64,000 bases of DNA from Cannabis sativa (Eukaryota; Streptophyta; Magnoliopsida; Rosales; Cannabaceae). The translations under genes were made by a program, and so were the position numbers. Positions 47,355 through 58,177 of this stretch are shown here, in pieces. The DNA lies in contig NC_083601.1 of the NCBI RefSeq assembly GCF_029168945.1, positions 32,787,660 to 32,851,659 on the forward strand, given 5' to 3'. Positions within the stretch are counted from its first letter, which is position 1; each line of letters starts with the position of its first letter. The notes beneath the pieces are model-generated. The model had not been told where the DNA came from. It was given only the letters and a program-made list of their open reading frames with translations, and did no database searches.

Positions 47355-49666
47355 TGTAACACCCTAACTAACATAGGCGTATTACGTGATTTTTAAACAG
47401 ACTGTGCAGCTCGTTGCTAATCAACGAGGTTTATGGAAAAACGTGATTAATTAAAATTTTGCTTTTTAATTAAACTTATAAAATAATATTACAAAAGACT
47501 CGGGATCCCGATTATAAAATCATTTACAAAAAGATTTAACTGTTTAACTGATACACAAAATATATGTCGTCTAACGACCAGTTACAAAAATCAGCCTCGC
47601 TGTCCCGATGATCGTACGCTCCAGGCCTAACCGCCCCGACATGTACAATCTTCACAAGCTCGCTCACGGTCCATCAGCTATAGCCTTGCCTTTACCTACA
47701 CATAAACGTAGATCTGTGAGTCGACAGACTCAGTAAGAAAAGCATAATAATACTCATACATAATTCTAACTGCCGTGTCCAACACGATACTGAGTCCCGC
47801 TACTGCCATGTCCAACATGGTACTGAGCCACTACTGCCATGTCCAACATGGTACTGAGTTCAAAACGTTCATAGGGACGGTACTATTGACACGTAACAAC
47901 CTGATCGGTCGAACCGGTCATACTCATTCTTGGTCATACTCCGGCTGTACCGACGTGTTACTATATCCTCACGATCGGTCGAGCCGGTCATACTCATTCT
48001 TGGTCATACTCGGCTGTCTGGGACGGGATACGTCAATAGTACGGAACCACCAACCAAGTGTCGGCTGATCGGTCGAGCCGGTCATACTCATTCTTGGTCA
48101 TACTCCGGCACATACCGACGTGACAGGGTTGGATGGTTCGAAGCCAACATACATATCTAATGTAATCTAACAGGCTTCCTACATGCACGCTAAACATGTA
48201 ATCTACATATGCATACTGTTATACTAATCTTACCTGGATTCCGAATTCAGGTGTGCCGGTCAACCTGATTGGAACTTTAGGTGAGCGGCGGATTACAGGC
48301 TCCTAAACCATAAAAATCACAACACTATAAGTGACACGCTAAATCACTTCCCGGGGACTTAAACTAGGAACTAAAAGTTTCCCTATCGATAAAAAGCATG
48401 GCAATACCCCTTAAAACATAAAAACGAGGAAAAACACGGGTTCTGAAAATTCCCCAACCGGCAGACCGGTTGCCCAACCGGAATTGGGTTGGGAAGTCGG
48501 GACCCCCATCCGAATTCCGGATGCACAACGGAATTCGGTTCCTCGCGAGCGACAACATCAAATTTTCATAACTCAACCAATTCAACCCCAAATTGATTCA
48601 AACTTTCCAGACCTGTTCTATACCTTCCCTAGAACAAATCAAAGGCATCAAACCTACCCAGAAACCACAAATACAAAATTTGCCATTGGAGCTCAAGCTT
48701 TGAGTTCTAAACTCAAACTTGAGCAAAACCACCTAATCATGCATTCCACTAGCTTAAAATCACATAATCAAGCATATCTAATCCTCTGAAAACAACTAAG
48801 AACATCCAGCAACTTCACAGCAACAAATCACACCATTTCTTTCAAAAATCATAACTTTTTCACATAAAAATCTAACCAACTAGAACAAGAACTCAAGCAT
48901 GCAATTCAATCTCATTAAACCTACTGAATTCAACACTTTAATCACAGAAACAACAACAACAACCAGCAGCAACAACACCAAAAACATCATGCATAAATCA
49001 TCATAATTTCACCATTTTTTTCTAAAATTACAACAAGAAAAGGTTAGAAATTTTACCAAAGATTTGAAGAACACTTAGATTGGATGAAACTAGCTTGAAA
49101 ATTGAAGAAAAATCCGGCCCTTGAACCCCAAGCTTTCAGCCGAAAAAGAGAGAGAGAAAAGAGAGAAAAAGCTTTTCCAAATTTTCTAATTTTTTAAACT
49201 TAGAGATTTTTTTAATAAAGTGAATTAAACCCCCATAACATAACCTCATTTCAGCCAACATTAATAAAATAAACAACATTTATTTTTTAAATAATAAGGT
49301 CACAAAAAGACAACAAGTCATTGGGGCAAAAAGACCATTTTGCCCCTCCATACTAAAATCACATAAAAATCACTAAAGGGGTATTTTTGGGAAATTCTAA
49401 ATTCCAGGCCATTCCCGACATTCCCAATGTCTAAAAACCCGTCCCAAACTAATAACATGCTAAGTTGTGATTTCTACTGAGCCAAACGCCGAGTTCCAAA
49501 ATACCGGGCACCGGAAATGCAAAATATGAAAACTACTGAATAACATAACCATGCATTTCTGAATTCCATAAATAACAGTATAATAAATTATTTAAATAGC
49601 TATAAATAATTTCATAATTAATCATGATTAACTGCTAATTTCCAAATTAACTAAGCGGGCTTTACA
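47355..49666. mobile_element. Gypsy-type solo LTR in the dead LINE
   Basis: 2,312 bp, TGTAACACCC to GGGCTTTACA, with the 5-bp duplication TTGGA (47350-47354 and 49667-49671). The TGTAACACCC end is typical of plant Gypsy LTRs. Which strand is sense is not certain. It holds two short tandem arrays and no gene. Confidence 0.9.
47771..48125. repeat. Tandem repeats inside the Gypsy-type solo LTR
   Basis: CTGCCATGTCCAACATGGTACTGAG-type units occur three times at 47771-47860. A unit containing GATCGGTCGAGCCGGTCATA and CTCATTCTTGGTCATACTCC occurs three times at about 47910, 47974 and 48068. Confidence 0.8.
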
Positions 49667-50044
49667 TTGGATGTCTTTGAACATGGACAATTGGGTGAGA
49701 AAAATCAGCATAGCAGCTGCTGCCGCAACCTGCTACTACCTTTGGAGTAATCGAAATAGATGTGTTTTTGAGGGGTATTCGCATAGGGACACTCGCATTG
49801 TTGCTGATATTAAAAGTATAGTAAGATATAGAGTTCAACTTGTAAATAATAGAAGATTGAATAGAGTAGAGAGTAGGTTTTTACAGATTATTCAAATGTA
49901 ATTAGTTGGTTGTTGTTTCGGCTGAGGGTTCTTTGTCCCTTGCTTGTTTGTTTTGTATTTGTTTGTTCTTGATTAATGAAGTTCTTTCCTTCTTGATCAA
50001 AAAAATAAAATAAAATAAGTATATAATATAATTTCTTTAACAAA

Positions 50045-50520
50045 GGTGGCGTTTGGTAACACTTTTTTAATCAGTTTTCTATTTTTAAAAGTAGAAAAGT
50101 GAAAATATTTTTCAAAAACATGTTCTATAAAACTGTTTTTACTTTTTCAATTTTATAATTAGAAATCAAAATTTTAAAAACAAAAAAAGTCACTTTCAAT
50201 ATTTTTTTAAACAGTTTTTTTTTTCTTAATCAATCTTTGGATTACGACCAGACCTGGACCCAAATCCCCTTCCCATGGCCCTGGCGCTGAATCCAGCTTC
50301 TGACTTGAACCCGAATCCGACCCCAGACATAGACCCAACTTAAATAAATTCAAAAAATAAAACTAAAAATAAACTTTATAAAACACACTTTTGTTTTCTG
50401 TTTTTAAAATTGAAAAACAAAAGCGGTTACAGAACGCATTTTTATTTTTTAAAAATAAAAATTTTACTTTCATTTTGTGATTAAAAAATTAAAAAACAAA
50501 AGTGTTATCAAGCAGCACCT
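50045..50520. mobile_element. MITE with GGTGGCGTTTGGTAACACTT ends
   Basis: The left end and the inverted right end (AAGTGTTATCAAGCAGCACC) form imperfect inverted repeats. The centre (50235-50345) holds a short GACCC-type hexamer array like those at 4190 and 31138. It abuts the LINE's right target duplication. Confidence 0.7.
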
Positions 50521-50742
50521 AAATAAAATAGGTGTGCATTATGTGCGATTATTATTAATTATTATAAATGTTTTTAATTATTAACATAGAACCGAAGTCA
50601 TGATTCAAGTTAATAATAATAACAGCAGGGAGTCTTTATATAGTCCTAAAATAGGTGTGTGAGACTCACATTGTTATCTGCTTAATCTTTAACAAATAAC
50701 AAACGCGTTTGTCATAAATTCAAAAAGCCTATATACAAAATA
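50521..50742. other. Short AT-rich spacer
   Basis: Nothing recognised besides the left target duplication of the next element at its end. Confidence 0.4.
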
Positions 50743-51372
50743 GGGATATTGGCGGCTAAACCACCTGAACTTTACAATTTGTAACACTTAACCATAAAAA
50801 CCGAACTTTTGGCGGCTAAACTACCTAAACCCTGATTCCGTTTTGCTCTGCACACCTCCGTCCAAAAATCACCGTTAAGTGCCACGGTGGACTGTCCACG
50901 TGTACACACTTGTACACGTGGCAAATTTTTAGTGGTCCACGTAATATTAGTTTTAAAAAATAATTATAAACATTAAAAAAAATTAAAAAAAAAATTAAAA
51001 TATTTTTTTTTTTCCTTTTCTTTTTTTTTTCCTTTTTTTTTTTCTTCTTCTTTTTTCTTCGTTTTTCTACAGGCCTTCTCCGACTCCCCCCGTAACCCGA
51101 CCCTCCATCTCCGCCCAGTCCCAGATCAACAAACCCCCAGCCACTATAACGAACCACCTTCACCAGCAGCTACCAAACCCCATTCGCCCAAATCGTACCC
51201 ATCGACACCCTTCCTCACAGCCCAGAAACCCCAGCGACCCCCTTCCTCACAGCGACCCCCAACCCCAGCGACCCCCTTCCTCACGGTGGACCCTCTTCCT
51301 AACAGCGACCCCGACCTCAGACCTAAGCCCCACGACCCCCCACATCACAGCTGTGACCTCAGACCTTCAGAC

Positions 51373-51442
<70 letters not shown>

Positions 51443-51934
51443 CCTCCAAGGAGAGATAGCGAATGCCGGTGAGAGATCTCAGCGTCGAGAGCCACGCCGC
51501 CGGTTAGGTCTGAAGGCTCCGGTGGTGAGACGAGAAAGAGAAAGAGAGAAAGGAGGGTTTCTACAGAAAAAAAGAAGAAGAAAGAAGAAGAAGAAGAAGA
51601 AGAAGAAGAAGAAAAAAAAAAAAACAAAGTAAAAAAAAAATTAATTTTTTAATTTTTTTAAATGAAAAAGAGTAAAAAAAGAAAAAAAAATCTGATTTTT
51701 TTAATATTTATAATTATTTTTTAAAACTAATATTACGTGGACCACTAAAAATTTGCCACGTGTACAAGTGTGTACACGTAGACAGTCCACCGTGGCACTT
51801 AACGGTGATTTTTGGACGGAGGTGTGCAGAGCAAAACAAAATCAGGGTTTAGGTAGTTTAGCCGCCAAAAATTCAGTTTTTGTGGTTAAGTGTTACAAAC
51901 TGTAAAGTTTAGGTGGTTTAGCCGCCAATATCCC
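50743..51934. mobile_element. Mutator-like foldback element with long inverted ends
   Basis: The 9-bp repeat TACAAAATA flanks it (50734-50742 and 51935-51943), the duplication size of Mutator elements. The inverted ends (GGGATATTGGCGGCTAAACC and inverse) run for about 250 bp per side with few mismatches. The centre is GC- and purine/pyrimidine-rich: CAGCGACCCCCTTCCTCA repeats (51220-51310), (AG)32 at 51376-51439 and a GAA tract at 51570-51620. No transposase is present. Confidence 0.88.
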
Positions 51935-51943
51935 TACAAAATA

Positions 51944-52382
51944 TTATTCAACGTTCACAGTTTAATAACAACCAGTTTTGTGATCGTTTGTCATAAATAG
52001 GTTTATCCAACAGTAATATTTGACATTTAATATATAATATTAAAAAAAGAAAAAAAAAACAAAAGCAACACTAGCCATTATTGTTCACACAATATACAAT
52101 ATTTTATTATCACTTAATTAATTAAACGACAGATACATTTAATATATAATATATATGGGCAATATATACATATATATAATATATAATCAGTATCAACACG
52201 TACAATTGCAATCAAAATAAACAGAAAAAACACAGTACGTAGCTAGGCCCGCAACGTACTTACTTCCTTATTGATAAACGTACTTACTTCCTTGATAAGA
52301 AAGTAAATATATCTTTGGCATCATAACTAAAAATACTATTTTTTGTTTTTAAAAACAGAAAATTATTTTTAAAAACAATTTA
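51944..52382. other. AT-rich spacer downstream of carboxylesterase copy 2
   Basis: A TATATA-rich tract lies at about 52145-52185. No gene seen. Confidence 0.4.
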
Positions 52383-52627
52383 GCTTGTTTGGCATTGTTT
52401 TTTAAAAACAGTTTTCAAAAAACAAAGTTACAAAAAACAATAATTTTGAAAACAACAAAATGTTGTTTTCTGTTTTAAAAACCAATTCACTTTTGGTCAA
52501 TATTATTTTTAAAAATCACTAACCAAACGTGACTTGTGTTTTAAAAACTTCAAAAACTATTTTTTTGTTCTCATTTCTAAAAATAATTTTTTAAAACAAA
52601 AAACAGAAAACAATACCAAACATGCTC
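52383..52627. mobile_element. Small MITE ending 20 bp from the carboxylesterase stop codon
   Basis: The left end GCTTGTTTGGCATTGTTTT and right end AAAACAATACCAAACATGCTC are inverted. It probably lies within the 3' UTR of the minus-strand gene and could supply its polyadenylation region. Confidence 0.65.
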
Positions 52628-52647
52628 TTATTATCATTAATGTAATA

Positions 52648-53652
52648 TCAATGCTTCCTGATAAATTCTATGACCCCGGCCAAGAAGGCCTCAGTCTGGG
52701 CAGCCGTGGCGGGGTCACTATCCACTGCGATCTTGTTGAGATAGAAGATGTGACTCATCCCACAGCTCATCACAATCTCAATCTCCTTATTCGCTTTCTT
52801 CACAGCCTCGTAGAACTCCATCTCCGTTTCTAAAAGCATATCCTTATCCGCAAGGCACAGCAGCATCGGTGGCAGCTTCAGCTCCTCCAAAGGTGGCGCT
52901 GCAGGCCCCATCGGACACGTCATCGGGTGCTCCTTCGTCGATCCCACCGGTAAAGCCAATGCTATGAACTTGTCCAACATCTCTAACGTAAGGAAAGGAG
53001 TTTCAGGCTGCTCCATCTCCGACCGGCTCCGCTCGGGCCGAACGAATCCTGGCTGGATCGGGATCGCTCCTGCAACCCGAAGCGGCCTCAGATCCTCCTT
53101 TCCTGCCCGGACAGCCGTCTCTTGAACTAAATTCCCACCAGAGCTGTCTCCAATTAGAAAAACCCTGTTGAAATCGGCTCCCTCGAGCCACGGCTCCGTG
53201 CAAGATTTTGCCTGGGAGCTGAGCCAGAGGAGTGCGGAGAAAGCGTCGTCGGCCGCGGCTGGAAGACGGTGCTCCGGAGCTCTTCGGAGGTAGACTGAGA
53301 CGATGATTGCTCGGGCTTGGCGTGCGAATCGAGTGTAGAATGCATAGTACAAGAACCAATCGGCTTGGCTGATGCAAAAGCCGCCGCCATGGAAGTGAAG
53401 TAAGAGAGGTAGTTTAGCAGTTTCTTCTTCGGGTGTCTTCTCTGGAAGATAGATTCTGAGTCGAAGACCCGAGTTTGGATCGGCTATGACGTCTCTAGTG
53501 GCAACTCCGTCGATGTATTGATCATGAGGTGGGACGGAGTCGGCCATGAATTTGACCTCTGGTGGACCTGTCCATGTACGGTCGACAGAGCCATCGTCGT
53601 AGAGTCTGAGCCAGCCAGAGACATCTTCTACGATCTTCTTGTCTGGAACCAT
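52648..53652 (-). CDS. CXE15/HSR203J-type carboxylesterase, copy 2
   Basis: Intronless, 334 residues, the same length as copy 1 at 16842-17846 and alignable without gaps. The oxyanion hole H88-G-G-G, Ser170 (GDSSG), Asp271 (LADKDM) and His301 (GMSHIF) are all present. Differences cluster around the acid loop (DLILDTEREYYE in copy 1, DMLLETEMEFYE here), after the nucleophile (LVHETA to LVQETA; IPVHPGF to IPIQPGF) and beside the catalytic His (HSF to HIF). These could change substrate choice while leaving the triad. The frame is open and codon use matches copy 1, so both genes are likely active. Family function as for copy 1: soluble esterase, substrate unknown. The two genes face the same way and are separated by about 34.8 kb of mostly transposon sequence. 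Confidence 0.93.
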   Translation of the reverse strand: MVPDKKIVEDVSGWLRLYDDGSVDRTWTGPPEVKFMADSVPPHDQYIDGVATRDVIADPNSGLRLRIYLPEKTPEEETAKLPLLLHFHGGGFCISQADWFLYYAFYTRFARQARAIIVSVYLRRAPEHRLPAAADDAFSALLWLSSQAKSCTEPWLEGADFNRVFLIGDSSGGNLVQETAVRAGKEDLRPLRVAGAIPIQPGFVRPERSRSEMEQPETPFLTLEMLDKFIALALPVGSTKEHPMTCPMGPAAPPLEELKLPPMLLCLADKDMLLETEMEFYEAVKKANKEIEIVMSCGMSHIFYLNKIAVDSDPATAAQTEAFLAGVIEFIRKH

Positions 53653-53710
53653 CTCTATTATATTGTATAGTATGGTGTGACTGACTAGTGATGATGAAGC
53701 AATGCAAAAT

Positions 53711-53740
53711 TATTGGAGTTGGAAAGGGTGGTTTATATAG
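53711..53740 (-). promoter_or_regulatory. Core promoter of carboxylesterase copy 2 (TATA box)
   Basis: On the minus strand CTATATAAAC (53740-53731) lies about 80 bp before the ATG, followed by the CACCCTTTCCAACTCCAAT block shared with copy 1. Further upstream the two genes no longer match. Confidence 0.65.
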
Positions 53741-53759
53741 AAGATGGAAGGAGTACTTT

Positions 53760-54520
53760 TTTCTTTTACTATTTAGAGTATTTAAATATTTTAAAATACC
53801 TCATCAAAATTTAATTTTATCTATTTAATTTTCTCTACATATAAAACATGAATAGTGTTTAAGTTAAAATGAAGAAGAATTTAGCTCACTTGATGATGGA
53901 GCTTTGTCTTATCATTTTTTAGCTAAAATTTTAAAGTTAAGCTATTTTAGCTACAGTCATGTGAATGCTCCTATGCATTATTGTATCTTTGTGAATTTTT
54001 CAGTCTATTTAAAATGACCTTTAAACTATTTACAGTGTTATAAATTTAGTTTTTCTGTCCATTTTTGTCACACATGACAAGTTGAATGATAATATAGTTG
54101 TTTAGACTATTGACAAATCAACACTATATGCATACTTTAAAATAAAAATATTAAAAAAACTATTAAACTAAATTCAATTAATAATTAACAAAAAAGTTTA
54201 AGTAAAACTCAAATTTTATATTATTTTTCGAATTAATTAATTACACAATTGACAATGATGTGTGGCGATAATCTAAGCAACCATATCATTATGATGTTTG
54301 CCATGCAATAAAATTTGACATAAAAATTATTTTATAATACTGTGAATCGTTCGAGATTATTTTTAATGGGCTAAAAAATTTAAAATGCATAATAATTAAT
54401 GTATAAGTCTAGAGGAAAAAAATTCTTTTTTACCGTGGAGTACCTTTGTTTTGAGCATTTTGTTATAGTTTATTTCACTCTCATTTTCATATCAATACAA
54501 CAATTTTTCTTATTAAGGGC
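53760..54520. other. Upstream region of carboxylesterase copy 2
   Basis: AT-rich; no gene or bounded element seen. Confidence 0.4.
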
Positions 54521-54800
54521 GAACCTATTACCGGCGGGGAAGGTCCACCCCTAATAATAAGATTATTACCGGCGGATTTAGGGGGTCCGCCGGTATTAGA
54601 TTTTTTTTTAAAAAAAAATTAAAAATATAATTTAAAAAGAACAATACCAGCGGAAAGCTCATTATTAAGGGGGTCTAATTAATGCGGGAAAACTCTTGCT
54701 TATTTATTCAAATTGGTATTAGCGGCAGTTCTATACCAGCGAGGATCTGCCGCTAATACTGATTTAATATTAATATTTATTATATTATCGGCGGTTCCCC
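54521..54800. mobile_element. Element with repeated ACCGGCGG motifs
   Basis: ACCGGCGG or its inverse CCGCCGGT, and looser versions (ATCGGCGG, GCCGCTAATA), recur in both orientations in otherwise AT-rich DNA, a pattern seen in CACTA-derived MITEs. The boundaries are uncertain. Confidence 0.45.
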
Positions 54801-55007
54801 TATTTAAACCCTCCAACCCCCTGTATCACAATTTTTCCCCTTTAAACTCTTCCGCCCCTATTTATTTGTATTGTTGTAGTAAATTCAGAAAATTTTCTTA
54901 CATTATTTTGTATTTTATTAGATTATTAATTGTAGATTTCTTTCTTGTTTTCATTATTATATTGTTATTATATAATAATTTAAAGATTTGGATATTTTTT
55001 TTACATA

Positions 55008-55710
55008 TCTATTCTATATAAAGTGAGGCTATGTAACAGAATTCTTAGTTTAACGATGTTTTTTTGATTTCTACGTTAACTTTAACAAAATATTCTATTA
55101 CGAATATTCTTTATTAATTTTATAATATTATTATGGATTTTTTATATAAATAAATTTTTATTTTAATTTAAAATACCTAAAATATTATTGATATTTTTAA
55201 TCTTATTTTTAAATTTATTGATTTAATTTTAAATTAAAAAAATGAAAAAATTATATAAATATCATATATAAAAAAAATTAAATTTAAAATATTATAAATA
55301 TTTTTAACCATATTTTTAATTTTATTATTATTTATTTTATATTTTAAATTGAATTCACACACTATTACGAATCCAACCTATATGTAGACACTCAAATTTG
55401 GTTATGTGAATTTTGGTTAAGAATAATTAAATTACAATATATGTATTATCAGATACGCTATTTAATTAAAAAAATCTAAAAATTTAAAAAATACATACAT
55501 ATAATCACATTCAAATGACATACCAATGTAACAATAGCTAAAAAAAATTTCTTAAAGATCAAAATCTCAAACTCCATTTCAAAAATTAATAAAAAATACA
55601 TTAACAAATTAAAAAAATTAAACATACGTGTATTGCACTTAACATCACCTTATTGAACCTAATTAAAAAGAAAACTAATTATACGTGCATTGCACGTAAC
55701 ATCAACCTAG
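55008..55710 (+). mobile_element. Helitron candidate (non-autonomous)
   Basis: It starts with TC after an A (A|TCTATTCTATATAAAGTG) and ends CTAG before a host T, which continues after the LTR at 56207. Eleven bases before the CTAG end is a perfect hairpin, ACGTGCA-T-TGCACGT. This is the Helitron 3' signature (hairpin then CTRR, inserted between A and T). A second, imperfect copy of the 3' end lies at about 55626-55660. No Rep/helicase. Confidence 0.6.
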
Positions 55711-56201
55711 TGTTAGACTTTTTATTTGAGCTTACATTAAATTTTATTGGTTTTATTAAAACTTTAGTTGATTGGATAGTTCTTTGCTGTGGTAGCCCAT
55801 GTTGTTGGTGATCAATTGTTAATGGGCTTAGCATCTGTGTGTAAAGTCTAGGTGAAGCAGAAGTGTGAGCTTTTCTAGTTGACTGAAGCCTTTGATGAGC
55901 AGGCCCAGTTCAACTAGAATTTTGTAGCTAAGTCTCCTCCCTAACTCTATAAATACATATTGTCTCATCACAATTTATACCTTTTGATAATTAGATAAAT
56001 AAACTGCTTCTGATTTAGAGATCTAGGGAGGAAGACTTAGTTGATAGTATATTGCACTATCGAATTGAAGTAATTGCTATGGATCAAATTAGGGTAATTG
56101 CTATGGATCAATTAGGTACGCATACCTAATTATTATATATTATTATTGTGTTCTATATTATATACAAATTGATCTTGGGTTTATTATTAATTTTTATAAC
56201 A
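55711..56201 (+). mobile_element. Solo LTR at the exact end of the Helitron candidate
   Basis: 491 bp, TGTTAGAC to ATAACA, flanked by CCTAG (55706-55710 and 56202-56206). A TATA box (CTCTATAAATAC, about 55945) on the plus strand shows the orientation. Near its end, GTAATTGCTATGGATCAA is duplicated in tandem (about 56070 and 56096). Confidence 0.85.
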
Positions 56202-56252
56202 CCTAGTATATTGGAAATAAAAGTATGATATTATCTTTGTGATGAAATATTC

Positions 56253-56310
<58 letters not shown>
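56253..56310. repeat. (TAT)n microsatellite
   Basis: About 19 uninterrupted TAT/ATT units. Confidence 0.95.
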
Positions 56311-56311
<1 letters not shown>

Positions 56312-56554
56312 TTTGTTAAAATAAAAAACATTAACTAACTTTCTTGTTTTTGAATTCGGAGCTCATAGATTTTCTTTAAAATATCTTTATACATAAAATG
56401 TGGCTATTTAACAATTTTTGATGGTTCAACGGAATATTTTAAGAATAGAAGAATATTTTGTTAAATTTAACAGGGTTAGTAGGTTTAGTTTTATAAATGC
56501 ATATAAATATTAATATTGTTTATTTTAGATTGATTTAAATATTAATATTATTTG

Positions 56555-56960
56555 TTTTTTTTTTTAACAATGAATAACTTCATTGAAAAAAGAAATCATA
56601 ATCTCATACAAACTTTAAGTCTTAAGAAACCCCAATAAAAAAATGAATCTCATCAAACCATACTAGTTCTCTATCCACTCGAAGAGCATGCCGAGTTAAT
56701 CCATGTGCAGTCCCATTAGCTGTTCGACGAACATGGATTAGGGATATTCCAAGAAAATTGGACATCAAACTAGCTAAATCCTCTGACAAGGAACCAAGTT
56801 CATCGAAGAAAGAAGAGCATTTAGAAAATACATTTATAATCGCTAAACAATCAGATTCAACAAAATGTAAAGAAAGACCCATAGTATGAGCCTAATCCAA
56901 TGATACAAGTAAAACCCAACATTCTGCCTGAACAACTGAAAAACAACCTGCAAAAAAATA
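56555..56960 (-). pseudogene. 5'-truncated LINE tail (RNase H end)
   Basis: A T-run at 56555-56565 is the poly(A) tail of a minus-strand insertion. It encodes the end of a plant LINE RNase H: QAECWVLL, LSLHFVESDCLAIINVFSKC, then LIHVRRTANGTAHGLTRHA, with a stop at the LD*AHTMGL junction. This is a different LINE lineage from the intact one. No clean target duplication was found. Confidence 0.7.
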
Positions 56961-57518
56961 CCAACAAAAATAACATCAATTCCTAAAAAATTGAGAAAAG
57001 ATAAATTAACAATATTTGTTCTATATAAAAAGAGAAAACTTATCTTATCAAATGCAGATGATGCCGACATTAGATCCTGAACACTACAGACTACTTCAAA
57101 CAATTTAATAACTTAATAACTCAATAACTTTACAACTCTACTAATAACCAAGAAACAAAATTATGTAATAATTAATATCACTAATGGTCATAATAAAATC
57201 TACCTCATATAATTAATAATTAATACAGTTTAATATGAAAATTTTAAAATAACATAAGCTAATACAACAAAAACTAACACCTTTAATAATAATAATTTAT
57301 TTTTAAAAAAAAAAATCATAAAAATAGCAGCATATATAATACCATTGATATTTTTTTAAAAATGTAATGTAAGGGGGTTGAGTTTTGATATTATTTTTTA
57401 AGAAAGAAATGATTAGTGGACCTACAAATAGTGTGTAGACGTTCACAGATTTATAGATTGTTTCCATTAAATGAAAGAGGGAAAGAGAAAAAGAGAATAA
57501 AAGAATGATAAAAAAAAT
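56961..57518. other. AT-rich intergenic DNA
   Basis: No gene seen. Confidence 0.4.
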
Positions 57519-57706
57519 GAGAAATGCTAAAGGGCACTGGTGGTGCCTAGCACCGGCCCTCCTATGTGTCAATATTGTTATTGGTCCAATTAAGTATTGG
57601 GTCTCATATAATTTAACATAATAACTTTTAGGGAGTATCGCTAGTCAATCGTAACGCAACATGTCGCAAAGGTGCTAGGCACCACTGGTGCCTAATAACA
57701 ATGCTC
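57519..57706. mobile_element. Short MITE with long inverted ends
   Basis: 188 bp. The ends pair over about 37 bases (GGCACTGGTGGTGCCTAGCA against TGCTAGGCACCACTGGTGCC). GGTGCC and its inverse lie within each arm, so the arms themselves can fold. Confidence 0.8.
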
Positions 57707-58177
57707 TATATATATATAGAGAGAGAGAGAAAAGAAAAGAGCAAAAATGATTAATAGTGTAATTATAGTTATGTTTCTTTGGGTTGCCCAAACAATAATC
57801 AGTGTGTTCTTTTCTTTTTCCAACTTTTAGAAACATTGAATTTTTATTCGTAATTAAAAAGTAGATTTATTATTACCAACTACCAAATTTGTGGTTTAGC
57901 AGATAAAGAAAGTTCTCTCGGGAGCTCTGCTAGGGCTTATTTCCTAGCTTTTGTAGTTTTCTTATTTTTTTACTTTTTATTATTTCAGGTTAAAAATCGA
58001 GTTGTCATTGCACAGTAGTTTTCATTATGAGATCTTTAGCTGATAGTACTGAATTGATGAGTGTGATTAGTTAAATTTTCATTTGAGTTAATTAAACATT
58101 TAGTATTTTTCACTAATTTGATGTTTCACCACTAGCACTTACTAGTCATCTTATGAAGGTGTTACCAGGTTTTCTTT
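57707..58177. other. AT-rich intergenic DNA
   Basis: A short TATA/GAGA run lies at 57708-57735. No gene seen. Confidence 0.4.

Larger units (their letters stand above)
34224..49901 (+). pseudogene. ORF2 of the dead LINE: endonuclease and reverse transcriptase, split in three
   Basis: Segments 34224-34561, 44548-47354 and 49672-49901 join in one frame of exactly 1,125 codons. The first has the endonuclease start (NIACWNIRGVNN, LVETKLRG). The second has PWLILGDFNALFS, TSDHYSCVVS, reverse transcriptase (DFRPIACCSTLYKCVSKLLC, GLRQGDPLSPLLF, catalytic CFADDLIIF near 46285) and zf-RVT (CPVCEDYFETHEHLFFSCC). The third is a short C-terminus with no RNase H. Two stop codons break it outside the insertions: TAG at 34281 and TAA at 45194, both one C-to-T change from Gln codons. 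It cannot make a working protein. Confidence 0.9.
32881..50006 (+). mobile_element. Second LINE, dead, split by two later insertions
   Basis: The perfect 17-bp repeat AAAATAAAATAAGTATA (32864-32880 and 50007-50023) bounds the whole stretch. An A-rich tail precedes the right copy. Removing the LTR element (34562-44542 plus one AAAAA copy) and the solo LTR (47355-49666 plus one TTGGA copy) leaves a LINE of 4,823 bp, apparently full length with a 28-bp 5' leader. It differs from the LINE at 21259-27440: it has a shorter ORF2 and no RNase H domain. Confidence 0.92.

Noticed and set aside
51367..51627. 86-residue frame with long Phe/Ser and Leu/Ser runs
   Set aside because: It reads through the GAA and (AG)n tracts of the foldback element.
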